From the NCBI GenBank assembly GCA_024236235.1, contig JACKKV010000006.1:62001-126000 (forward strand): 64,000 nucleotides of DNA, written 5' to 3'. Under the pieces are notes generated by a model. That model was not told the DNA's origin. It saw nothing but the letters and a program-made list of their open reading frames with translations, and made no database searches. The stretch comes from Novosphingobium sp. Its GTDB lineage: Bacteria > Pseudomonadota > Alphaproteobacteria > Sphingomonadales > Sphingomonadaceae. Positions 18,382-27,047 of this stretch are shown here, one piece after another. The position numbers and the translations under genes are program-made. Positions within the stretch are counted from its first letter, which is position 1, and the number at the start of each line of letters is the position of its first letter.

Positions 18382-18987
18382 CTAAAAGCTCCACCCCCGC
18401 GCAAGCGCGAAGTCAGGCAGGATCGGAATGCCCATTTCGGCAAGCGGCATCAGGGCCACTTCACCGCCGACCTTGCGCCCCGCGGCCAGCCGGGTGACGC
18501 CGCGCGTGACCAGGCCCGTTACCACGCGGCCGCCTTCGGCAAGGCGCGCGGCGAGCGATGCGGGCAGTTCCTCGATCGCGCCATCAATCAGCAACAGGGT
18601 GAAATCGCCGCGCTTGCGGCTTTTCGCGGCGGCGCTGGCAGGATCGGTCACCTCGACTTCCAGCGCCAGTTCCTTGGCCAGGGCGGCGAGATAGCCGCTG
18701 CCCGCATCCACCACCAGCACCTTGTCCGCCGCGCCCGGCGCCGCTTCGCCAAGCAGGCGACCATAAAACAAGGGTGCGGCCAGAAAGGCGCCGCTGGGCA
18801 GGGGCACCGCCCGGTCGATATAGGCCAGCGCCGCCGCATTTTCTGCGACATGCTTTTCGCGCGGGACACGCGCCATCGCCGCAAGGACGAAATCCTGATT
18901 GACCCCGCTTACCCGCAGCTGGCAGTCAATCATCGCCCGCCGGGCTGCGGCAAAGCTTTCGGCAGGCCGCTCATCCACCATCGTCAT
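18382..18987 (-). CDS. protein-L-isoaspartate O-methyltransferase-like protein
   Basis: A 201-aa PCMT-family protein that would methylate isoaspartyl residues or act as an SAM-binding relative. It shows ARRAMIDCQLRVSGV, the Val-Pro-Arg-Glu motif (ARVPREKHV), the SAM loop VLVVDAGSGYLAALAKEL and LLLIDGAIEELP. The SAM loop reads DAGSGYLAA instead of the canonical GxGSGY, typical of the short alphaproteobacterial branch found next to tolC. The start at 18987 follows GGAAAGGG; the open frame upstream is antisense to fumarase. Confidence 0.88.
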   Translation of the reverse strand: MTMVDERPAESFAAARRAMIDCQLRVSGVNQDFVLAAMARVPREKHVAENAAALAYIDRAVPLPSGAFLAAPLFYGRLLGEAAPGAADKVLVVDAGSGYLAALAKELALEVEVTDPASAAAKSRKRGDFTLLLIDGAIEELPASLAARLAEGGRVVTGLVTRGVTRLAAGRKVGGEVALMPLAEMGIPILPDFALARGWSF

Positions 18988-19140
18988 TTTCAAACCCTTT
19001 CCGCCACTTGCCCGCAATGCGGGCGGCCGGTGCTTTGTCCTTTGCTTTAGGCGACAGCGTCCCGCGCGCCAAGGGCTTTGACGGCATGGCCTGCCCGCGC
19101 CTATGGCGGGCGCGCATTCAGTTTGAGGAGCGCCCAGCCC

Positions 19141-20667
19141 ATGGCCGATATGGTAACGATTCGCGAGGCTGACCTGATCGACAGTGTCGCCGACGCACTG
19201 CAATATATTTCGTATTATCACCCCATGGATTACATTCGCGCGCTGGGGGAAGCCTATGAGGCGGAACAGGGCCCGGCGGCCAAGGATGCGATTGCACAGA
19301 TCCTGACTAACAGTCGCATGTGCGCAGAAGGCCATCGTCCGATCTGCCAGGACACGGGCATCGTCAATGTCTTCATCAAATGGGGGCAGGAATGTCGCCT
19401 CGATTCGAAGCAGAGCCTGCAGGAGGTGGTCGACGAAGGGGTGCGCCGGGCCTATAATAATCCCGAAAACAAACTGCGCGCCTCGATCCTGGCCGATCCC
19501 GCTTTCACCCGTCGCAACACGAAGGACAACACGCCTTGCGTGCTGAGTGTGGAGATGGTCCCGGGCCGCACGGTCTCGATTGACGTTGCGGCCAAAGGCG
19601 GCGGCAGCGAGAACAAATCCAAGTTCAAGATGATGAACCCCAGTGACAATATTGTCGAATGGGTGCTGGAGATGCTGCCGCAGATGGGCGCGGGCTGGTG
19701 CCCGCCGGGCATGCTGGGCATCGGTATCGGCGGCACGGCTGAACATTGCGTGAAACTGGCCAAGGAAGCGCTGATGGACCCGATCGACATGGGTCAGCTC
19801 AAGGCACGCGGGCCGCAGAATGATATCGAGAAGCTGCGAATCGAGATTTTCGACAAGGTCAACGCGCTGGGTATCGGCGCGCAAGGGCTGGGCGGGCTTT
19901 CCACCATTCTCGACGTCAAGATCAAGGACTGGCCCTGCCATGCGGCAGGCAAGCCGGTGGCGATGATTCCCAACTGCGCCGCCACGCGGCATGCCCATTT
20001 CACGCTGGACGGATCAGGACCAAGCTTTCTGGAAACGCCCAAGCTGGACGAATGGCCCGATGTTCACTGGGCGCCTGACAGCGCGGCCAAGAAGGTCGAT
20101 CTCGACAATCTTACGCCCGCAGAAGTGCAGAGCTGGAAAGCGGGCGACCGCCTGTTGCTGAACGGCAATATGCTGACCGGGCGCGATGCGGCACACAAGC
20201 GCATTCAGGACATGCTGGCGAAGGGTGAAGAGCTGCCGGTCAGCTTCAAGGGTCGCGCGATCTATTATGTTGGCCCGGTTGACCCGGTCATGGGCGAAGT
20301 GGTTGGGCCGGCCGGCCCCACCACCGCGACGCGGATGGACAAGTTCACGGATACGATGCTGGAACTTGGCCTGCTGGCGATGATCGGCAAGGCTGAACGC
20401 GGACAGGGCGCGGTGCAGGAAATCGCCCGGCACAAAGTTGCCTATCTGATGGCGGTCGGCGGTGCGGCTTATCTGGTGGCGCGCGCGATTCGCGAAGCCA
20501 GGGTGGTGGGTTTCGAGGATCTGGGCATGGAGGCGATCTATGAATTCAAGGTCGAAAACATGCCGGTGACGGTGGCGGTGGACAGTGATGGCAACAATGT
20601 TCACACGCTCGCCCCGGCGGAATGGAAAGACCGGATCGCCAGGGAGGGGCTGCTCCAGGGCGCCTGA
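19141..20667 (+). CDS. class I fumarate hydratase (Fe-S dependent)
   Basis: A 508-aa class I fumarase that interconverts fumarate and malate with a [4Fe-4S] cluster. The N-terminal alpha domain has the Cys ligand in RPICQDTG and the block GGGSENKSKFKMMNPSDN; the middle carries WCPPGMLGIGIGGTAEHC with a further ligand and the C-terminal beta domain has PVDPVMGEVVGPAGPTTATRMD. GAGGAGCGC precedes the ATG at 19141. The oxygen-sensitive class is notable for an otherwise aerobic-looking gene set, but it is common in alphaproteobacteria. Confidence 0.93.
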   Translation: MADMVTIREADLIDSVADALQYISYYHPMDYIRALGEAYEAEQGPAAKDAIAQILTNSRMCAEGHRPICQDTGIVNVFIKWGQECRLDSKQSLQEVVDEGVRRAYNNPENKLRASILADPAFTRRNTKDNTPCVLSVEMVPGRTVSIDVAAKGGGSENKSKFKMMNPSDNIVEWVLEMLPQMGAGWCPPGMLGIGIGGTAEHCVKLAKEALMDPIDMGQLKARGPQNDIEKLRIEIFDKVNALGIGAQGLGGLSTILDVKIKDWPCHAAGKPVAMIPNCAATRHAHFTLDGSGPSFLETPKLDEWPDVHWAPDSAAKKVDLDNLTPAEVQSWKAGDRLLLNGNMLTGRDAAHKRIQDMLAKGEELPVSFKGRAIYYVGPVDPVMGEVVGPAGPTTATRMDKFTDTMLELGLLAMIGKAERGQGAVQEIARHKVAYLMAVGGAAYLVARAIREARVVGFEDLGMEAIYEFKVENMPVTVAVDSDGNNVHTLAPAEWKDRIAREGLLQGA

Positions 20668-20721
20668 ACCGCGTGCCGATTTCCGTTTGGAAGTTGAGCG
20701 CGGCTGGCGCAGAATGCGCCG

Positions 20722-20988
20722 GTGGCCATTCTTGTGATCTTCATGCTGGGTATCGGAAATTTCGCCATGCACAAGGCGGTGCTGGAAAGTCGGCATCCGT
20801 TGCTGGGGCAAATGCCCTGGTATGTGCATATGCTGGGCGGGCGCGTCAGCCTGGCCAGCGAATTCCTGATCCTGCTGGCTGCGATGCTGCTGGTGGCGAA
20901 TGGCCACGGCGGCTGGGGAGTCGCCTATTTTGCCTACAGTTCGGTCAACGCACTGGCGGCCTGGCTGATCGTGACGCGGCGCATCTGA
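20722..20988 (+). CDS. small integral membrane protein
   Basis: An 88-aa hydrophobic protein with a GTG start and about three membrane segments (1-14, 44-60 and 66-84). No family is recognised with confidence; it looks like a conserved sphingomonad membrane protein. It is co-directional with the fumarase 54 bp upstream and the phosphoesterase 52 bp downstream. Confidence 0.65.
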   Translation: MAILVIFMLGIGNFAMHKAVLESRHPLLGQMPWYVHMLGGRVSLASEFLILLAAMLLVANGHGGWGVAYFAYSSVNALAAWLIVTRRI

Positions 20989-21040
20989 TGGCGGCGATGA
21001 TTGCGGAGGCCGGCACGGGCGTCCAGCCCCGGAATGAGCG

Positions 21041-21799
21041 ATGACTGGATCGACCACTCTTTTTCATGTCAGCGACATTCACTTCGGGATTGAGGACCAG
21101 CGCGCGCATGCATGGTTCGCTGCTGCCGTGGCGCAGGAACGCCCCGATGCGGTCATCTGCACCGGCGATCTCACGCAGCGGGCAAAACACAGCGAATATG
21201 CCGCCGCAACCCGTTGGTTGAAAGAACTGGGCGTGCCGGTGTTCGTCGAACCGGGCAATCACGACCTGCCCTATTACAATCTGGCGGAACGGTTCCTGAC
21301 CCCGTTCCGCAGGTTCGAGACACTGGCGGCCAGCGTGCATTGCGATCTGCACATGCCGCAATTGATTGTGATTCCGCTGCGCACCACCGTGCGGGCGCAG
21401 CGGCGCTTTCCCTGGTCGGACGGGGTGATCACGCAAAGGGCGTTGAGCGCATGCCTGACGGAGCTTGAGCGGCATCAGGGCGACCGGCGCCTGAAAATCA
21501 TCGCCTGCCATCACCCGCTGGTCACTCGCGACCCTGCGCGGCCCAACCCCACCATTGGCGGGGACGAGGCGGTGCTGGCGCTGGCCAGGGCCGGCGCCCA
21601 GGTGGTGCTGTCAGGGCATGTCCACGATCCGTTCGATTTCACACGCGAAGCGGAAGGGCGCAGCCTGCGGATGATCGGCACGGGAACGCTGTCGCGTCGG
21701 CTGCGCTCCACCCGGCCAAGCTATACGGCGCTGGAGGTGACGCAGGCCGGTGGCCTCACCGCCTGGCATCGCGTGTTTGAGGGTGAAATCGCCGCATAG
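21041..21799 (+). CDS. calcineurin-like metallophosphoesterase
   Basis: A 252-aa cytoplasmic metallophosphoesterase with the complete di-metal motif set: HVSDIHFG (DxH), CTGDLTQRA (GDxxxR-like), EPGNHDLPY (GNHD), ACHHPL and SGHVHDPF (GHxH). Substrates could be cyclic nucleotides, nucleotides or phospholipid headgroups; sequence does not decide. Its stop lies at the edge of the leftward rpsI terminator, so transcription of the two units converges tightly. Confidence 0.9.
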   Translation: MTGSTTLFHVSDIHFGIEDQRAHAWFAAAVAQERPDAVICTGDLTQRAKHSEYAAATRWLKELGVPVFVEPGNHDLPYYNLAERFLTPFRRFETLAASVHCDLHMPQLIVIPLRTTVRAQRRFPWSDGVITQRALSACLTELERHQGDRRLKIIACHHPLVTRDPARPNPTIGGDEAVLALARAGAQVVLSGHVHDPFDFTREAEGRSLRMIGTGTLSRRLRSTRPSYTALEVTQAGGLTAWHRVFEGEIAA

Positions 21800-21828
21800 A
21801 AAAAGGGCGGCCCGTTGCCGGACCGCCC
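21799..21828 (-). terminator. intrinsic terminator of the rplM-rpsI operon
   Basis: Read on the minus strand, a 10-bp GC-rich stem (GGGCGGTCCG / CGGGCCGCCC, one mismatch) with a GCAA loop is followed by five T residues. It lies 30 bp past the rpsI stop. No T-run follows on the plus strand, so it serves rpsI only. Confidence 0.88.
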
Positions 21829-21857
21829 ATATTCCTGGTGTGTTGCCACCGGGGCTC

Positions 21858-22376
21858 TTAGCGCTTCGAGAACTGGAAGCTGCGGCGAGCCTTGGCGCGG
21901 CCATATTTCTTGCGTTCGACCACGCGGCTGTCGCGGGTAAGAAAGCCGGCTGCCTTGACCGTGGTGCGCAGCGCCGGTTCGAACTTGGCCAGCGCCTGGG
22001 CGATGCCATGCTTGACTGCCCCGGCCTGGCCGGACAGGCCGCCGCCCTTGACCGTGGCGACTACGTCATACTGGCCCGCGCGATCCGCAATCTGGAACGG
22101 CTGGTCAATAACGAGGCGCAGCGTCGGGCGCGCGAAATAGACTTCCTGGTCGCGACCGTTGACGGTGACTTTACCAGTGCCGGGCTTGAGCCAGACGCGG
22201 GCGACCGCATCCTTGCGGCGGCCAGTCGCATAGGCGCGGCCATGCGCGTCCAGTTCCTGTTCGCGCAGCGGTGCGGCAGGTGCTTTCGGGGCGAGGGGGG
22301 CGCCGATGGTTTCGACGGCTTCGCCGGCGATGTCCTTCAGGTCGGCGAGATCGGAAAGAGAGTTGTTATCGGCCAT
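21858..22376 (-). CDS. rpsI: 30S ribosomal protein S9
   Basis: S9 binds 16S rRNA in the 30S head, its C-terminal tail reaching the P-site tRNA. The 172-aa product has the standard domain from about residue 45 ([21 protein letters not shown]) to the basic tail ending SFQFSKR. An N-terminal extension of about 45 residues, acidic then Ala/Pro-rich, precedes it relative to E. coli S9; similar extensions occur in alphaproteobacteria. The start codon overlaps the rplM stop by 1 nt (TAATG). Confidence 0.97.
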   Translation of the reverse strand: MADNNSLSDLADLKDIAGEAVETIGAPLAPKAPAAPLREQELDAHGRAYATGRRKDAVARVWLKPGTGKVTVNGRDQEVYFARPTLRLVIDQPFQIADRAGQYDVVATVKGGGLSGQAGAVKHGIAQALAKFEPALRTTVKAAGFLTRDSRVVERKKYGRAKARRSFQFSKR

Positions 22377-22855
22377 TATGCAGCAGCCTTGTTCTTGCGG
22401 TTCAGCGATGCGACGTCGATCAGCTCGGGCTTCTGGCCTTCGTGCGGATGGTCCGTCCCGGCATAGAGGTGCAGCGCCCTCATCTGCGCACGGCCAAGCG
22501 GCCCGCGCGGAATCATGCGTTCCACAGCCTTTTCCAGGACGCGTTCGGGGAAGCGGCCATCCAGCACCTTGCCGGCGGTCACGCCCTTGATCCCGCCGGG
22601 GTGGCCGGTGTGCTTGTAATAGGTCTTCTGCTTCAGCTTGTTGCCGGTGAAACGGACCTTGTCAGCGTTGATGACCACGACATGGTCGCCGCAATCGACA
22701 TGGGGGGTATAGCTCGGCTTGTGTTTGCCGCGCAGGATGTTGGCGACGATCACGGCGAGACGGCCGACGACCAGGCCATCGGCATCGATCATGTGCCACT
22801 TCTTTTCCACCTCGGCCGGCTTGATCGACCGGGTGACCTTGCTGAGCGCCTTCAT
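22376..22855 (-). CDS. rplM: 50S ribosomal protein L13
   Basis: L13 is an early-assembly 50S protein. The 159-aa product from 22855 starts [25 protein letters not shown] and includes [24 protein letters not shown] and [23 protein letters not shown], family signatures. The longer in-frame start at 22945 adds unconserved residues and is rejected. On the minus strand a TTGACT hexamer at 22956-22961 is a candidate -35 element about 100 bp upstream. It is translationally coupled to rpsI. Confidence 0.97.
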   Translation of the reverse strand: MKALSKVTRSIKPAEVEKKWHMIDADGLVVGRLAVIVANILRGKHKPSYTPHVDCGDHVVVINADKVRFTGNKLKQKTYYKHTGHPGGIKGVTAGKVLDGRFPERVLEKAVERMIPRGPLGRAQMRALHLYAGTDHPHEGQKPELIDVASLNRKNKAAA

Positions 22856-23015
22856 GGGCTTTCGTTCCTTGGTAAAGATCGTGAATTCCGCAATGGCGAA
22901 ACCTTGCGGAACCGCCACGCGAAGTGGGCGCCCCTTTGTTGGCAAATCGCCTCCAAGTCAAGCGTTTCCAGGGGTTGCGGAGATGGTAAAATAATACCTC
23001 CCGGCCCTCAAGGCT

Positions 23016-23771
23016 CTATCGCCCGCCTTCGGGATAGGGTGCGAGAGTCCATTCCTCGATCGAACGGCGGCTCGAATTGCCGACCCGGGTGACCACTTCG
23101 CGTGTGGCACGGTCCAGCAGCCCGCTGGCGGGATTGACGCGATCCTCGAAGCGCACGCTGACCGTGCCGCGCCCGCCATCAGGCAGCGGCAATTCGTGTT
23201 CGTCGAACCAGATTTCCTCCAGTCCGACGAAGAGGTTGGGCGGGACCAGGCTGGTGATCCGTGTCGCCACGAATTGCAGCCCCAGCACGAATTCGCGCCC
23301 GCTCGCCTGGCGCAGGCCTGACCCGCCCGAATCGGCGATCTGCGCCAGCGCTTCTTTCACCGCGCCGCTGATGTCGGCGGGAACGCTCCCTTGCGGCCCG
23401 GCGATGACGATGCCGTGTGCGTCGAGAAGCATGGGGAAGAGGCCGCTTTCCACGCGCTCCTCTTCCATCCGGGCAAGTGCCTGCAACTGTTCAGGGGCGT
23501 TGACCTGGCTTGCCACCTGCGTGCCTTCGACCCGGAATCCGTCGCCTTCGCGCAGGAAGCGGACGCGGAACGAACGTGACACCTCGATTGCCTTGCCGTC
23601 AGGCAGTTCGCGCACCAGCACGCGGCGGAACAGCATCGGCCCGGCAGGTGGTTGAAAGCGCGTCTGTGGCAGCTTGAGTTCCTGCGCGCGCAGACGAGTT
23701 GCGAGGACCGGGAAACTGGCGAGCGCGGCGAACAGCCCCAACGCCCCGCGCCGGTCGAGCGGTGCCGTCAC
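23016..23771 (-). CDS. secreted protein of unknown function
   Basis: A 251-aa protein with a GTG start and a signal sequence (about 1-30, GALGLFAALASFPVLATRLRA). The mature part is rich in beta strands and charged residues and has no motif I recognise. The GTG overlaps the stop of the preceding 36-codon remnant ORF, so it is probably translated as the third member of a ctaA-led transcript. Function is unknown; it is presumably periplasmic. Confidence 0.7.
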   Translation of the reverse strand: MTAPLDRRGALGLFAALASFPVLATRLRAQELKLPQTRFQPPAGPMLFRRVLVRELPDGKAIEVSRSFRVRFLREGDGFRVEGTQVASQVNAPEQLQALARMEEERVESGLFPMLLDAHGIVIAGPQGSVPADISGAVKEALAQIADSGGSGLRQASGREFVLGLQFVATRITSLVPPNLFVGLEEIWFDEHELPLPDGGRGTVSVRFEDRVNPASGLLDRATREVVTRVGNSSRRSIEEWTLAPYPEGGR

Positions 23772-23878
23772 AGCCGCTCTGCCGCCAGTCGTTCGTCCGG
23801 CAGGGTGGAAACGGCGTTCGCCGCGCTGCCCTCGTCAGGCATAGGGCACCAGATCAACGCCGCTTCCCCTGCGCTCAT
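23768..23878 (-). pseudogene. cutA-like remnant (36-codon micro-ORF)
   Basis: The ORF starts with an ATG overlapping the COX15 stop (ATGA) and ends at a TGA overlapping the GTG start of the next gene. It encodes 36 residues with ALIWCPMPDEGSAANAVSTL and LPDERLAA. This resembles the N-terminal beta-strand and helix of CutA1 divalent-cation tolerance proteins (pattern LxxCPxPDE...LxDERLxA), which are about 100 aa. The remaining two thirds are absent, so it looks like a deletion remnant kept open between two coupled genes. The relation to CutA is a pattern judgement. Confidence 0.55.
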
Positions 23879-24939
23879 TCAGCCCGTCCCAGCACATGCG
23901 CGCCCCAAACGCTGGCCCACACCAGCAACGCGCCGACCAGCTGGTGCAGCCCGGCCAGCCAGATCGGCATCCCCGCCATGACGGTAGCGATGCCGAGCAG
24001 TATCTGCGTACCGAAGGCCGAATGGATGGCGATGGAAGCCGCGCGCACCCCGCGCCGCCGCGCTGCCCGCGCCAGCACGATCAGCGCCAGAACCGCGACC
24101 CATGCCCACCAGCGATGCAGGAAATGGATGAGAAAGGGATCATGCGATGCGTTCCACAGCACTCCCCTGCTCCAGTCGACTTCCGGCACCAGCCGCCCTT
24201 GCATCAGCGGCCAGCTGTCCGAAACCAGCCCGGCGTTCAGCCCGGCGACCCATGCGCCGAGCAGGAGCTGAACAAACAGGGCGGCAAGCGTCAGTGCCGC
24301 CAGCGGAGTCAGCCGCGCAAAAGGGCTCAGCGGTTCGCGCTCGACGCTGCGCAAATCCAGGGCGGTCCAGACGCAGCCTGACAGGGTTACGAGAGCGGTC
24401 AGCAGGTGAATCGACAGCCACAGGTGGCTGACGTCAGTGACCTGCGTCGAAAGGCCGGAACGCACCATATACCAGCCAAACACACCCTGCAGCCCGCCCA
24501 GCGCGAACAGCGCCACCAGCCGGGGCTTGTAACCCGGGGGAATCGCGCGTTTCAGCCAGAAGAACAGGAGCGGCAAAAAGAACGCCAGTCCGATCACTCG
24601 CCCCAGCAGCCGGTGTGACCATTCCCAGTAATAGATGAACTTGTAATCGGCCAGCGTCATGCCCGCCGGGCCATTGACCTGCTGATATTCGCCGATCTGC
24701 TTGTAAGCGGCGAATTCCGCCTGCCATTGCACGTCGGACAGCGGTGGCAGCGCGCCTGTGACCGGCTTCCATTCGGTGATCGAAAGGCCGGATTCAGTGA
24801 GCCGGGTGATGCCGCCGACCACGACCATCAACACGATCAATGCAGCGATGGTGAACAGCCAGCCTGAAAGCAGCAATGGCCGGGCCGTTCCGCCCGAATC
24901 TTCTGGCAAAGTCCGACCCTCGCGAATGGCAACGCCCAT
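23875..24939 (-). CDS. ctaA: heme A synthase, COX15/CtaA family
   Basis: COX15/CtaA hydroxylates heme O to heme A for aa3 cytochrome oxidases. The 354-aa membrane protein has eight hydrophobic segments and the family blocks GGITRLTESGLSITEWKPVTGALPP, YYWEWSHRLLGR, HLWLSIHLLTALVTL, LLLGAWVAGLNAG and HFLHRWWAWVA, with the four conserved heme-ligand His residues. The start at 24939 (MGVAIREGR) is preferred over 24999 by similarity. It diverges from the MerC-thiSG unit across a 98-bp gap. Confidence 0.93.
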   Translation of the reverse strand: MGVAIREGRTLPEDSGGTARPLLLSGWLFTIAALIVLMVVVGGITRLTESGLSITEWKPVTGALPPLSDVQWQAEFAAYKQIGEYQQVNGPAGMTLADYKFIYYWEWSHRLLGRVIGLAFFLPLLFFWLKRAIPPGYKPRLVALFALGGLQGVFGWYMVRSGLSTQVTDVSHLWLSIHLLTALVTLSGCVWTALDLRSVEREPLSPFARLTPLAALTLAALFVQLLLGAWVAGLNAGLVSDSWPLMQGRLVPEVDWSRGVLWNASHDPFLIHFLHRWWAWVAVLALIVLARAARRRGVRAASIAIHSAFGTQILLGIATVMAGMPIWLAGLHQLVGALLVWASVWGAHVLGRAE

Positions 24940-25010
24940 GGCGCGCCTTTTGCGCGCCGCGCCATCAAAGTGCAAGAGCGCTGCCAGCGGAGGACTCACC
25001 CTTGAATGAT

Positions 25011-25023
25011 GTTACAACATAAC
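25011..25023. promoter_or_regulatory. Zur-like operator palindrome
   Basis: GTTACAACATAAC is a 13-bp palindrome with perfect GTTA/TAAC arms, close to the Fur-family Zur operator GTTATnnTATAAC. It lies 14 bp before the MerC-family start in a divergent gap. MerC-like membrane proteins are plausible zinc-regulon members, but the assignment is inferred from the motif alone. Confidence 0.5.
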
Positions 25024-25037
25024 ATAAACCAGACGGC

Positions 25038-25409
25038 ATGCGCAGGCTGCTCACTTCGATTCGGGATCGGCTGGACCGGTTCGGCATTCTGGTTTCGGGC
25101 CTGTGCGTGGTGCATTGCCTGGCCGGATTGCTGATCGTTGCCGGGCTTGGCCTTGGCGGCGGCGTCCTGCTCGCCCCTGAAATCCACCGCATCGGGCTGG
25201 CGCTGGCCATTGTGGTCGGCATTCTGACCATCGGCATCGGCGTGCTGCGTCATGGGCAGCTTGCGCCGCTGGGGTTTGCGACGGTGGGCCTGGCACTGAT
25301 GACGGCCGGATTGTTTGTCAGTCATGGTCCGGCAGAAGCGGCATTTACGGTCTGCGGGGTGTTGCTGGTGGCCGGCGCGCATCTGTTGAACTTGCGCCAG
25401 ACGTGCTGA
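25038..25409 (+). CDS. MerC-family membrane protein
   Basis: A 123-aa inner membrane protein with four hydrophobic segments and the MerC-type Cys pair C23/C27 in [13 protein letters not shown]. MerC proteins transport Hg(II); stand-alone chromosomal MerC-domain proteins without mer genes are more likely zinc or other metal related. The Zur-like palindrome immediately upstream supports metal regulation. It is followed 16 bp later by thiSG, suggesting a common transcript. Function is tentative, family assignment good. Confidence 0.8.
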   Translation: MRRLLTSIRDRLDRFGILVSGLCVVHCLAGLLIVAGLGLGGGVLLAPEIHRIGLALAIVVGILTIGIGVLRHGQLAPLGFATVGLALMTAGLFVSHGPAEAAFTVCGVLLVAGAHLLNLRQTC

Positions 25410-25425
25410 ACGCTATCTGGCGGGG

Positions 25426-26412
25426 ATGAACTCCATCCTGAATCTGCTCGTCAACGGCGAACCGCTCCGCAGTTCCGCCCTTACCATCGCCGCGCTGGTG
25501 GAAGAACTTGAACTATCCCCGGCAAAGGTCGCGGTGGAACGCAACGGCGTGATCGTGCCGCGTTCCACGCTTGCGGACGTCGCCCTGGCCGATGGCGACG
25601 CGCTGGAAATCGTCCACTTCGTGGGCGGTGGCGATGCCAGCGCGGATGACAGCTGGGAGGTGGCCGGTCGGCGCTTTACCTCCCGCCTGATCATCGGCAC
25701 CGGCAAATACCGGGATTTTGCGGAGAACGCTGCCGCGCTGGAGGCCAGCGGGGCGGAAATCGTGACCGTGGCCGTGCGCCGGGTCAACCTGTCTGATCCC
25801 AAGGCGCCGATGCTGACCGACTTCATTGACCCGAAGAAGGTGACCTATCTGCCAAACACGGCCGGTTGCTTCACGGCGGAAGAGGCGATCCGCACCTTGC
25901 GCCTGGCGCGCGAGGCGGGCGGCTGGGATCTGGTCAAGCTGGAGGTGCTGGGCGAGGCGCGCACGCTTTATCCCGACATGCGTGAAACCCTGCGGGCGAC
26001 GGAAACGCTCGCGAAGGAGGGTTTCCTGCCGATGGTCTATTGCGTGGATGATCCGATCGCGGCGAGGCAGCTGGAAGAGGCGGGCGCGGTGGCGATCATG
26101 CCGCTGGGCGCACCCATCGGTTCCGGGCTGGGCATCCAGAACAAGGTCACCATCCGCCTGATCGTGGAAGGAACCAGCCTGCCAGTGCTGGTCGATGCCG
26201 GGGTCGGTACGGCCAGCGATGCGGCCATTGCGATGGAACTGGGTTGCACCGGCGTGCTGATGAACACCGCCATTGCCGAAGCGAAGCAGCCGGTGCGCAT
26301 GGCCCGGGCGATGAAGCTGGCGGTGGCAGCCGGGCGCGATGCCTGGCTGGCGGGCCGTATGGCCACCCGCCGCTATGCTGATCCCAGCAGCCCGCTGGCC
26401 GGGATGATTTAG
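25426..26412 (+). CDS. thiG: fused sulfur carrier ThiS / thiazole synthase ThiG
   Basis: A 328-aa fusion. Residues 1-69 are a ThiS ubiquitin-like domain ending in Gly-Gly-Gly (67-69), the site normally thiocarboxylated at a free C-terminus. Residues about 75-328 are ThiG, with the Schiff-base Lys171 in [17 protein letters not shown] and [22 protein letters not shown]. ThiG builds the thiazole ring of thiamin from DXP, dehydroglycine or iminoacetate and ThiS sulfur. In the fusion the GG motif is internal, so the sulfur hand-off must differ or need processing. Such fusions are known in some proteobacteria. Confidence 0.93.
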   Translation: MNSILNLLVNGEPLRSSALTIAALVEELELSPAKVAVERNGVIVPRSTLADVALADGDALEIVHFVGGGDASADDSWEVAGRRFTSRLIIGTGKYRDFAENAAALEASGAEIVTVAVRRVNLSDPKAPMLTDFIDPKKVTYLPNTAGCFTAEEAIRTLRLAREAGGWDLVKLEVLGEARTLYPDMRETLRATETLAKEGFLPMVYCVDDPIAARQLEEAGAVAIMPLGAPIGSGLGIQNKVTIRLIVEGTSLPVLVDAGVGTASDAAIAMELGCTGVLMNTAIAEAKQPVRMARAMKLAVAAGRDAWLAGRMATRRYADPSSPLAGMI

Positions 26413-26498
26413 CCTCCATCGTTTACCGGATGCTAACCATGTTCGGGTGATTGTCCCCTCAACGCGCCGCAACGGGCGGCGCTACAGGGGGCAAGCTG

Positions 26499-27026
26499 AT
26501 GAGCGACACGGGCACGGCAACGCTGACCATCGCGGAACTGCGGGAATTCGCAGGCTTCGACGCTGCGGAGCAGCGTTATATAAGGCGCAGTCTGGATATC
26601 GGGCTGGGGCGGCAGGATGCGTTCAAGCTGTGGGCGCGCGATGCGCATGAAAGCGCCGCGATTCGCAGTCAGTATGTGGCCTATCAGGAATTGAAGGGCC
26701 TGCGCTCGGCGCGCCCTGATGAATTCTCGCTCGACGGGATCGAGGATTTCGTGGGCAAGCTGATCCGGGTGACGGCCTTCGATCTGGCGCAGGAAAGGCT
26801 GTCCTGTTTCTCGGCTTACCGCTTTTTGTACGAACGGTTGCTCGGCCCCTGGGTCCGGGCCTGGCTGCCTTCTGCATTTTGCGGCGCGGCGGCACTGCCG
26901 CAGATTCGCCCCGAACGGCGCAAGATGCTGCTGCAGTCGCTCAGCGAAGCGGCCGCGACGGCCCCTGGCTGGTCCGACCGCGCGCCGAGCTTCTATCCCG
27001 AATATGTCGAGAAGGAAGCGGCTTGA
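26499..27026 (+). CDS. conserved hypothetical protein
   Basis: A 175-aa soluble protein starting MSDTGTATLTIAELREFAGFD, with AGGGGGC upstream of the ATG at 26499; an in-frame Met at 26451 is less likely. It is largely helical with many Arg and Ala residues (EQRYIRRSLDIGLGRQDAFKLWARDAHE). No family or motif is recognised. It converges on the acyl-CoA synthetase gene 21 bp away. Confidence 0.65.
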   Translation: MSDTGTATLTIAELREFAGFDAAEQRYIRRSLDIGLGRQDAFKLWARDAHESAAIRSQYVAYQELKGLRSARPDEFSLDGIEDFVGKLIRVTAFDLAQERLSCFSAYRFLYERLLGPWVRAWLPSAFCGAAALPQIRPERRKMLLQSLSEAAATAPGWSDRAPSFYPEYVEKEAA

Positions 27027-27047
27027 GGCTGGAAAAACGAAATTGCG

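Noticed and set aside
18988..19998. Long upstream extension of the PCMT-like gene frame to 19998
   Set aside because: The extension is antisense to fumarase and lacks similarity; the family starts at 18987.
26413..26498. Short GC-rich inverted repeat (CGCCG...CGGCG) between thiSG and the next gene
   Set aside because: Stem is only 5-6 bp and lacks a T-run, so it is not called a terminator.
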